From the NCBI RefSeq assembly GCF_000330885.1, contig NC_020062.1, positions 8,374 to 72,373 on the forward strand: DNA of 64,000 nt, given 5' to 3'. The stretch's first letter is position 1. Every line of letters begins with the position of its first letter. The notes beneath the pieces were generated by a model that saw nothing but the letters and a program-made list of their open reading frames with translations, did not search any database and was not told the DNA's origin. This document shows, piece by piece, positions 16,753 to 26,400 of this stretch. The stretch is from Rhizobium tropici CIAT 899 (GTDB lineage Bacteria; Pseudomonadota; Alphaproteobacteria; Rhizobiales; Rhizobiaceae). Made by a program: the position numbers and the translations under genes.

Positions 16753-19700
16753 TCATCTCGTCGCTCCCTGCTGAGAGACGCTCTGCCCGAGGCCGTTGGT
16801 CAGCGTGATGCCAACCGACATCCCGACGGAGGCCCGGATCCAGAGCACGAATCTGCCGCCGCCGAGGAGGCGGCGCACCAGCACGGTATCCGTGGCGCGA
16901 CCTGGCAACGGCACCTGGCTTTCGCTCGCGACGGATGGAAGGCCTAGCACCGAGAAGCTGCGGGTTGTCCATGGAATGAGCAGATTGCTCGGACGGAAGC
17001 GGACTTGCAGCGTCCAATCGTGGCCAGGCGCCAGCATTTCAGGGACGTTGGTGTCCATTGCGATCCAGACCGCCGGAGCGAGGATATTCTGGCGGCGCAT
17101 CAGAACGAAGCTTGAGATGACCGGTGCCGGGTCGGCGACGAAAGCTGGCAGATCGAGCAGCGCGTGGGTGGAGCGGCCGAGGGGATCGATCACGTCGATG
17201 CTCAGGGCCAGCGGCGCTCCTCCGGTGCGATCGATCCGGAGAAAAACATCGGCGCCGACATAGGCCGCGTGCTCGGTCGAGCCGAGCATGGCGTCGATGC
17301 TGGGGAAACTGGGTAGTCCGGCGAATGTCGACGATCCCGTAACTGGCGCGCCGCTTCCCTGCCGACTCATCCAGGACAATAAATGGTCACCGATGGTCGC
17401 GCTTGCACGCGGCGCGTCGCTCGTGACTTTGACCACAGCAAGCGTCAGCGACCGCCGAGGCGCGATCTCGGTCAGTGCAAGCGCTGGTGGCCCGACAGGC
17501 GGGAAGAGCAGGCCGTAGGAGCGGGAGGGAGGCGAGTCGACGGCGAGTCCAGCCCTGTCGAGGTCGTCATCCGGGCGGACCACCGCCCGGTATTGCAGCA
17601 GCTCCCAGCTGCGGACGGCTGTCGCATCGGTAAAGGTCGTCGCGGTCCATGCGGCGGGATTCGGCGACACGGCTGCAACCCTGTCCATCGTGCCGAGGGT
17701 ACGCGCCACGACGGCGTTACGTCCACGGTAGAGGGTGACTTGCGTGGCCGGAGTGGCGCCGGCTGCCGTCACGGTGATTTCGGGGGAGCCTGCCGCACCC
17801 ACCGTTGCCCTGATTTCGGGCATCGGGAGCCGCATGGGGTGCGGAATGGCGTACGCCAGAAAACCCTTGCGACCATTGGCATCCGGCACGGGCCAGCCGG
17901 AAACGACGTTCGTCTCGCTGACGCCAACCACGATGAAACAATGGATCAGGCCGCTGCCGCGCGGAAGCTGCGCCTCGTAGCGCATCGTGCCGTCGGGATG
18001 GATAGGCGGCAGGATCGGCTCGTCACCGAGCTTGCGGTACGCCGCCTTGATCGTCGGGAAGTGCGCGTTGTCCTTGTGGAGATCGAAGAGCGTCTGCATT
18101 CGGCTGTAGAAACCCTGGGTCAGCACCGGCCCGGGCTGGCCGCAGGCCGCCAGGATCGCCGCTTCGGTGGCCTCGAACACGCGATAGCGCCAGGCGCCGG
18201 TCGGCGCCCAGGCGATACTGGCGTAGGAGAGGCCGGCGGCGTCCGGCAGCGAGGCCCATACCGGATATTCGGGGGGCAGGGGTATCGGTGTCGGTGGCGG
18301 GAGCGGATTGGGCACGATGACCATTTCGCCGGCGTGACCCCAGTGGCTCCATTCGCCGGGCCGGATCGTCTCCTCCGCCTGAGCGTAGATCGAGACCGCC
18401 TTTTCTTTTGCAGCGCCATAGACAATCGAAAGGGCCGTCCATTCGATACGATAGCGGCGCTCCGTGCCGGCAAAGGGGCTGGCATTGGTCACTTCGGTAT
18501 CGTCGGGATGCAACGGTGTGACGGCCACGTCGGCAGGCTTTTGGATGACCATGCCCGACGCATCGAAGCGAATGAAGGTGTCGACGATGCCAGCCCCGGA
18601 CCGTGGCTTATCCGGCGGATCGGCGAGGGGATCAGGGGGCGCCGGGGAGGGATCGTATACGTCGACGACGAGGTGAAGCTGCCCGAGCGTGCGTTCGCTC
18701 GCCTCCCAGACGATTTCGGCGCTGGCGTTGAGCGCACATGGATCGACCCCGGTCGGTGCACTGGCGCGCGCGCGGCAAACCGTGACGGTTGGTATCTGCA
18801 CCTTCCCATGCTCAAGAGCCAGCCACGCGCCGGACCAACCGCTCCACTGGCCGAAGAGGTCGCCGGCGGCTGCCGCATATTGATAGTTGAGCGCAGCGCC
18901 GCTGACCGGCCGCGGCACGCCGCTGTCGCGAAGCATGACGGTATTCGGCGTCAGTGCGGGGTCGGCCGGCTGCCCCATTGCCCGCGCCGGGGTCGCCGCG
19001 CCGATCGGCACCCAGCCGTCGCCTTTGGGCCGCCGGCGCATCCGATATTGGCCGACACCTGGCTTGTCGAAGCGGGCGAGAGCATAGGCACTGGCGCGGC
19101 TGCGACCGGGCTGCGGCGAGGAGCGCGGAGTCTCGATCTTCACCGCACTGGTAAATGGTGCGTCCGGCTTGGGGGCGCCCTCGACGAAGCTCGGCGCGGG
19201 CAGCAAAGGGCTCGGCGCATCCGGTGCTGCGCGGAAGGTCGGCGCGAGCACGATGGCGGCCAGCTCGCGATCGACCTGCCTGGCAATGATTTGTGGCGGC
19301 TTGTTGCCGAATGGCCAGATCGAGGGTGTTTGCACGGCGGCCTTGATCTGGCCGCTCCATGGCACCGTCACCATGAAGTCGTCGAGCTCCCGGAGGCGCC
19401 CGCTGGGCTCGCCGACGTCGGCGCCGGTGCCGTAGCCAAGTGCAAGGCTGGCCCAGGTGTCGGTGGCAACCGCCGTGGTGAGATTCTGCAACGGCCGCGT
19501 CGTCATCTCCGAACGATCGATCGTACGACCGTCGCCGAATTCGTATTTGAGGCCGGCGATCTGCTGCTCGAATCGTGGCAGCAGCCTCGGCTTGGCGCTG
19601 GCAAGTTGCTGTGCGTCGACATCCGGCGGCGGATGGTCGGCGAGCACTTGCAGCAAGTCGCTCATGATGTTGGCGCCGAGTTGATCGACCAATGCCGCAG

Positions 19701-20430
19701 GGTCGGGCGGTACCCAAGGGTCGAGCCCTGCGAGCGTCGGCCATCCTATGACCGGACCCCAGTCCTTGAGCCGCTGTATTGCGGCGGCCACGGGGTCGTC
19801 GATATAGGAGGACACGTAGCCCTGCTGATCTGAACGATAATAGCTGGTGTTGACGAGGTGCGCGGGCACCGGCAAGCCGACGCGCTGGATTTCCTGCCAT
19901 CCGCCGTCATCTGCCATTGCAATGGCGGAGAGGCCGCGGGCATCGGTCAGAGCGCTTTCGTCGCTCAGCCGGACTCCGAGCATCGGCCCTCCACGTAGTG
20001 TGATCGTGCCCGGCCCGCCACTGACCATCGCCACGGGATCGTTATCCGCACGCGACAGGCCGTATGCGGTCACCGGCGCATTTACGTCGAGCTCGATGAG
20101 GAGCATTTCGGTGAGCCCGTCCCACCAGAAGGTGTCGGGGGCGATCCGGTGCCAGTTGTTGATGGATTTCGCTGGAGGTCGTTTGAGCGCCGTCCGCCGC
20201 CACACTGTGAATGGCTGGAGTGGGATGCCAAGGCTCGCGTTCAGTACCCAGCGTAGGGCGATGTAAGGGCTGCGTCCGCGGGCTTTGCGCGCCGTTCGGT
20301 CGTCAATAGGCGCCGCACGCGCCCAATCCTGCGCCTCCGGTGAGCGGTCCTGCGCGGCAAGTTGCCGGCGCGGATCGACGACGATCGCGTCGAGGAAGAA
20401 CTCGCCCGGCAGGCAGACGCGCGGCCCCAT
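16753..20430 (-). CDS. Giant protein 2 of unknown function, beta-rich with fibronectin-like segments
   Basis: This 1225-aa protein has no family I recognise. The N-terminal 400 residues are mixed alpha/beta with Trp-rich segments. Later parts read like fibronectin type III or similar beta-sandwich modules: near 520 (YQYAAAAGDLFGQWSGW), near 660 (YRIEWTALSIVYG), and 900-980 (VTLYRGRNAVVARTL, then a LLQYRAVVRP strand). Proline-rich linkers (PPPTPIPLPPEYP) separate them. It lacks a signal peptide and membrane helices. The start overlaps the stop of giant protein 1 in a TAATG arrangement, with GGGAGG at good spacing, which points to coupled translation. Confidence 0.8.
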   Translation of the reverse strand: MGPRVCLPGEFFLDAIVVDPRRQLAAQDRSPEAQDWARAAPIDDRTARKARGRSPYIALRWVLNASLGIPLQPFTVWRRTALKRPPAKSINNWHRIAPDTFWWDGLTEMLLIELDVNAPVTAYGLSRADNDPVAMVSGGPGTITLRGGPMLGVRLSDESALTDARGLSAIAMADDGGWQEIQRVGLPVPAHLVNTSYYRSDQQGYVSSYIDDPVAAAIQRLKDWGPVIGWPTLAGLDPWVPPDPAALVDQLGANIMSDLLQVLADHPPPDVDAQQLASAKPRLLPRFEQQIAGLKYEFGDGRTIDRSEMTTRPLQNLTTAVATDTWASLALGYGTGADVGEPSGRLRELDDFMVTVPWSGQIKAAVQTPSIWPFGNKPPQIIARQVDRELAAIVLAPTFRAAPDAPSPLLPAPSFVEGAPKPDAPFTSAVKIETPRSSPQPGRSRASAYALARFDKPGVGQYRMRRRPKGDGWVPIGAATPARAMGQPADPALTPNTVMLRDSGVPRPVSGAALNYQYAAAAGDLFGQWSGWSGAWLALEHGKVQIPTVTVCRARASAPTGVDPCALNASAEIVWEASERTLGQLHLVVDVYDPSPAPPDPLADPPDKPRSGAGIVDTFIRFDASGMVIQKPADVAVTPLHPDDTEVTNASPFAGTERRYRIEWTALSIVYGAAKEKAVSIYAQAEETIRPGEWSHWGHAGEMVIVPNPLPPPTPIPLPPEYPVWASLPDAAGLSYASIAWAPTGAWRYRVFEATEAAILAACGQPGPVLTQGFYSRMQTLFDLHKDNAHFPTIKAAYRKLGDEPILPPIHPDGTMRYEAQLPRGSGLIHCFIVVGVSETNVVSGWPVPDANGRKGFLAYAIPHPMRLPMPEIRATVGAAGSPEITVTAAGATPATQVTLYRGRNAVVARTLGTMDRVAAVSPNPAAWTATTFTDATAVRSWELLQYRAVVRPDDDLDRAGLAVDSPPSRSYGLLFPPVGPPALALTEIAPRRSLTLAVVKVTSDAPRASATIGDHLLSWMSRQGSGAPVTGSSTFAGLPSFPSIDAMLGSTEHAAYVGADVFLRIDRTGGAPLALSIDVIDPLGRSTHALLDLPAFVADPAPVISSFVLMRRQNILAPAVWIAMDTNVPEMLAPGHDWTLQVRFRPSNLLIPWTTRSFSVLGLPSVASESQVPLPGRATDTVLVRRLLGGGRFVLWIRASVGMSVGITLTNGLGQSVSQQGATR

Positions 20431-23400
20431 TACGCTACCTCCCAGATTGCGGCATCGAGGATCATCTTGAGCAGGTCGATATCCGACGTGCCGCTACCCT
20501 CGCCGAGAAACGGGTTTTCATGCACTCTGAGCGAGAATGCGATCGGCTTGTTGCGTCCCGCGTCAACCGCGGCGATGACAATGTTGAGGCCGGGCTGGCT
20601 GATGATGTGAAGCGGCGCTGCGCCGCCGACGCCTACCGCCGGGACCACCTCGAGGTAGGGCTTGTCGACGAGGCTGATTACCTCGCGCTGCAGCCGCGGC
20701 TGCCCAGGCGGCTCGTAGTTCTGCGGTTCCTTGCGGGTGCGCACCAGCGGCTCAGGGGTGCGGATGACGATGAGCCGGGGCTGCAGTGCACCACCATCAG
20801 GCACCCACAATACCTCGATCTCGGGGCTCTTTACTTCGACGACAGGCCGCAGGCCTGCCTCGCCGAGCGCCGCATCGATCTGCGACCGCGACAGTTGAGG
20901 CGCGTTGAGCAAGGCCAGGAGTGCCGCGATATCTGCGGCGCTGGCCGGAAACTCGACCGGCTTGCTCACAGAGACGTCGGCGCACATGGCCGCCGGATTG
21001 GCGTAACGCGAGGTGGTAAAGGCACGTCGGAAGAGCGGCGTCATGAGCTTGCCAGGTGGAGGCGGCGGCGCATTGACCGGTTCGATGTCGAGGACGAAAT
21101 CGGTGCTCGGCTCGAGCAGCAGGTTGATGTCGACGATGGTGTGACGCGTGACGGCCCCTGACGTGGGGATGCAAGGCGCGTTGGCCAAGACATCACGGAT
21201 CATGCCCTCCCACGGAGACAGCACCGACACGCCAACGAGCGGTCGGGTATTGACCTGATCGGCTGCCACCGCGGTGACGGCGTCCTTGATCACGGCAAAG
21301 GTGTGGGGGAACCCAGGCGAGGTGGGCGCGGCGTTCTTGTAGGAGGCAGCGCGGACCTTGGCCTGCAGCTCAACTCCGTAAGTCTTGAACATCGTCAGCA
21401 GATAATCGACGGCGAAGACGATTCGGATCGGCAGGCTGTGAAAATAGAACCGCTCGCCTTCATCGGGGTCCGTCGTGATGACCCATGGGTCGAGCCTGAC
21501 CGGCATCGTCTTCGCCTGGTCCTGCCGGTCACTGGGTGAGGCGATGACGCGGGGCGCCAATGGTTGGTTATCGGTGCGGAAGCGGAAGGTCTGGATCGGG
21601 GCGGCGTTCCACGTCTTCGCATCCGATCCGTCGGCGTTGCATGTTGCCCATTCCCACTCGACCGAAACCGCGTATTCGGTATTGGGCAGAAGGAGCGCGG
21701 GCGGTGCCGTCATGGGCGCGAGCGCGCCATTGATCTCGCTCTTTTTGTGATTCTGGATCAGCGTCTCGTCGGTTTCGCGTGCTACCTCGGCTGCGGTCAG
21801 CGTCTCAATGACGCCGACGAGATAGGAGGGGCGGTTAAAGCCCTCGTCGATGATGCTTAGCAGGTCGACGATGCCGAACTGGACATAGGCGGTTCCGTCC
21901 GGGGTCTTCGTATCGACGAGAATGATGGCGCCGTCCTCTTTTCGATTGGCGGTTGAGAGGAAATTGAAGACCTCGATAACGCGGCAAGCCCAGGGTCCTT
22001 TAAGATTGATCCATGGTTTTGGCAGATCGTTCTGTGTCTGGATGCGGAGGCTGCCGTTGCCGTCTGCCGTGATCTTGACCGCGTCGAGCTGGTTGCCATC
22101 GGCATCGAAGCATCGCATCTGAAGGCGGCCGCTCCGCACGAGCTGGTCGGGCGCGAAGATCAGCACTCGAAGCGTCACGATTTGACCAGTTGCAAGCGTC
22201 AGAACGTCCGAGTAGTCGTCACCCCGGCTGGCTTCCGCGAGCAGCTCGTTGATGATCTCGGCGAGTGGATAGCCGCTCTGAAGGTCCGGCGCCTTCGGCC
22301 GCTGGAACGGTGCTTCGAGCAACTTGGCGTAGCAGCCGCGAGAAGCCCGCTGTCGTGTCGCATCGGCAAATCCGGGCAGGAGCCACGCCAAGCTGGCCCG
22401 CTGGTCCGACGAGCTCGTTACGGCGGCGAAATCGCGGATTGTGGTGAACCTTGGGCGTTGGGACATGGCGGCCTGTGCCAGGTGGGTGTCGGGGCGCTGC
22501 CGTGCCACGGCGCCGGCAGCCGTGCAGCCGTCAGGGCATGCGACATATCCTCCGATCACTCGGGCAGGCGCAACATCAACCAAGAGATCGGCGACTGGAT
22601 TGCCGGAACGCCAGTTCTCGGCGATATCCAGACGAAGCTTGGGTGGAGCCTGGCGCGTCGATTGCGGTGGATCGGGCCAGGCGGTGCCGAATATCTGCCA
22701 GCCGATGCTCGACGGTCCGAGTGGCTGGTCGTGGAACGTCCAGAGCACCGATGTGGCAGGCGCGACCTCGTCGCAGATCGTCGCCCAATGTTGGCGGAGA
22801 AAATCCTCCGCGTGGCGGCTGCGTTCGACGGCGCTGGGGTGCGCATCAGGTATGCGCGTCAGCAGTGCGAGCTCGCGCTTGCTCTCGGCGGTGGGGTCGG
22901 GAACGTTCGGCCACCAGACAGCAGGAACCTCGCCGGGGGTTAGCGCGTGGTCCATGGAAATGCCTTTGAGACGGTATGTATAGTAGGGCGTCCCACGATG
23001 CACCGCGGGCGAGGATGGACCGATGGGACCGATCGCGATACTGGTCGTGATGGTCCTCCCGGCATCGTTAGGGTCGAGCTGCGTCGCCGAGAAGGCGCCG
23101 TCGATGCGGGGCGTGCAGTCGAAGTGCAGCACGATGATCGCGTCGATCGGCACGACTTCGCCGTCGGGGATGGCGCTGCCGTCGGCGTGTGCGTCGACAA
23201 GCTTGCCATCGATCGGACGGTCGCTGCTGACACCGGCCAGCAGCGCCGCCGCCCGCGACTGCAGGCTGACGCCATTAACGAGCGGCGGCGGGGCCGGTGG
23301 ATCGTCGGGACGGGAGCCCAGTGTCACGTGCACGGAACCCGATACGGTGAAGAAGAACAGGTCAACTTCGCCATGCACTTCACCGTCGATCTGAACGACG

Positions 23401-26400
23401 TTCTTTGTCGGCTGATAGAGATGGGTGGGATCACCGGGATAGTCCGGATCGGGCACCGTCGGGCCGTCGGGCACCTGTCCCGCGACGACCGTGAGCTTGG
23501 CCGCTGCCTCGATGCTCACTACCCAGAGATGCAGCTCTCCCCATAGTCTGATCTCGCCGGTAAAGAGGATCGGTGCAAAACCGAGGCCGGCATCGGCAGC
23601 GGCGCCGACCGAAAGATAGAGCCCATCATCCACGTCGCCCCAGGTGAACGAGACGGAAACACCCGTCGCGATAGAGAAACCGCCGAGCCGCAAGGGTAGC
23701 AACGGGAAGGTACTGTCGTGGCCTTCATCGTAGTTGTCGGGAGAGGCCGAACTGTCGGGTATGCCCTTGCCGCGGATCATGAAATAGCCGCGAGCCTTGA
23801 AGAGATCGAAGAAAGTGACCGTTGCCGGGTTGTACCAGGAGCCCACGTCGATCGCGAAATGCGCTAGGTCATCGAAGGGAAAGATGGCGCGCGTCGGTAT
23901 GTGGACAGCAAGCAGAGGCTTGATTTCGTAGTCGAAAGTAAGCCCGATGGTGATCCGGCGCCGCCCGAGGTCGATGTCGATGACCGCGAGGATCGTCGCA
24001 GTCGGATTGCCTTCTCGTGGCGGCCGGATTGCAATGATCTTGGCCTTCATGACGAGAAGGATGCGTGGCCCAGGCATCTCGAAGATGAGCATGCCCTTGA
24101 CGTTGAGCGTAAAGCCGGCGTCCATCGTTCCGAGCACGGCGCCAAGGCCGATAGCCCAACGATCGATGTCCGGCACCCAGCCGGTGATCTCCATCGGATT
24201 GCCGTTGACGCGCGTTAGCCAGTCGAGTGCCGGAATGGGATCGTTAGGATGCTCGTCGCGGCGGAAATGCAGTGCGAAGAGACCGCCAAAGCCGAAAATC
24301 CCGAGCCCCGAATTGCCGAGGGCAATCGGTACCGGGAAATCGACCTCGAGTGTCAGAAGGATTGCGGTGGCCTGCGGCCCCGGCGCGGGCGGCGTCGGCA
24401 CGTGGCGGACTGAGAGCCCTGCCGCAACGCGGACGCCGAGACCGGGCAAAGAGACATCGAGCTGGCCGGCGAAGCCATCGGGATAGATCGCAAGATATCC
24501 ACCGCCCTCGATGGCGCCGCTGATGTTGATGTGGACGCCAAGCGCTGTGATCGTCGGCGGCTGCCCGCCTTCGAGCGGGATGCGGATGGTCGTCTTGTCG
24601 ACGGTGACGACGCCCAGATCGACCTTGAGGCCGAGGTCGAGCTCCAGATTGGCCGGGTTTGAGCGAGCGATACGCGCGCCGGATACTTGCAGGATGTCGC
24701 CGAGCGGCGGGGGCACCCTGATGCTGCCTGTGCTCGGGATATTGATGGTAAATCCCTTCGAGGAGTCGAAGACCGGGATAATGTCGCGGATTTGCGGCGT
24801 GTCGGAGGTTTTGAACCCCACAGCTTTGTAGCGGACGGTAATGGGATTCGTGGGGTCGGTGTTGATGAGCTGCCTGCCGGCGAGGTTCAGTGTGACGACG
24901 AGGGCCACCTCTACGTCCAGCAGCAGCGCGCCCTGCGTGCCATGGGGATCATGTGCGACGACCAGCTCTCCGCCGTAGAAGGTGATGCGTGGTACGTGCA
25001 CGATATCAAGTTTCGCCGCGGCGAGCGGGACACCAGCTCCAATCCCCAGCGCGACAAGGTCGCCGGCCGGCGTGTTGGAGGTTGCGACAGCGTCGAGCAG
25101 CGGCGCGAGGGCAACCAGCAGCCCGAAATAGTCGCGCCAGAAGTAATCGGCCACGGGGCCGGCGGCGAGCGCGGCGGGCGGCGGCGTCTGCAGGAATCCA
25201 TCGCTGTCTTGCTCGAAGAGGCTCGCCAGCATCTGCCATCGCCCGACGGTGTCGTCGAGGGTAAGCTGAAGCCGCATGTCGAGCACGCCGTCATTGGGAT
25301 CGGCCGCCTTGCCGACTGGCAGCGAGATCGGTCCCTGACCCTGAGGTATCGGATTCTGCTGCTGGACGGTGGTCAGGTAGCTCTCGAGAACCGTGGTGAC
25401 GTCGACCTTGAGACGGATCTCGATGGCAATCAGGCGATTGTGGTCGAGTTCGACGCGGACATGCAGCTCCTTGAAGCGGATGCTGTCGTTGCCTGGCGCT
25501 TCGCGCCTAATGACTGGTGGTTTGAAGGGAGCCGGCACAGGCTTACGGGCAGGCCGGGCAATCTGCACAGCGGCCGTTGCGGTGGTCGCCGGCCGAGCGC
25601 CGGTCGGGATGCTGGCGAGGACGCGGCGATAGGCGCCGCGCCCGGGAGCAAGGTAAGGATCGGTAGGGGGCTGCTCGCCCTCGGGCAGCTCGATGATCTG
25701 GTTGGTGACACCTTGCGCTGTAAGCAGCCTACGGATCGCCCAGATGCGGCGCTGCGACAGCGCGACGTTGTATTCGATGACCGGGACCTTCTCCTTGCTG
25801 GCCTCCCCAGCGAGGGTGATAGGTGTATCCGGTTCTGCCTTGGCGGCGGCCACGAAGGCGTTGAAGTCCGAACTGGTCACGAGCTCGTTGTCCACACCCT
25901 GCCAATTCTGCTGGTTGGGATTGGCGGTATCCGCCGAGGGAATCGTCCGGATATTCTCCGGATTGCTGGCGAAGGCTGCCCAGGTCGGATCGTCGACCGT
26001 CTCCGGCGTCGCAGACGAGCGGAGAGGTTGATCGTATTGGAACTGGCCGTGGAAGGTGACCGGGCTCGGCGGTTGGGCCGCGATATTCCAGGTGGCGCTG
26101 ATGTCCACCGAGGAGCCGTGCGGCAACGACACGGAAGCGCGGCCAGCAGTGATCGGCAAAGCCTGCGGTGGTCCCCCAGCGGTTGAAAATGTCGCAATCG
26201 CCGTCTCCGGCGCAAAGACGATAGTGAGCTTTTCCTGCTCGGGGAAATCCAGCATGCCGATGGCATAGCCGGGAGGACCTGCGTTGACGACGGTCAGCAC
26301 GGCCTTTTCGGAAGTGCGATTGAAGCCACCCTCCGGAGCGGTCAGCGATGGCGGTAGTAGAGCCACGCGCACATCGGCATGGCGCGGCTGCGGCCCTACG

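Noticed and set aside
17383..19833. 816-codon plus-strand frame opposite giant protein 2
   Set aside because: It is an antisense shadow produced by high GC; composition is Arg/Gly-rich without domains, while the minus frame has a ribosome site and operon context.
24687..26186. 499-codon plus-strand frame opposite giant protein 1
   Set aside because: Antisense shadow in a high-GC gene; no domain and no start signal.
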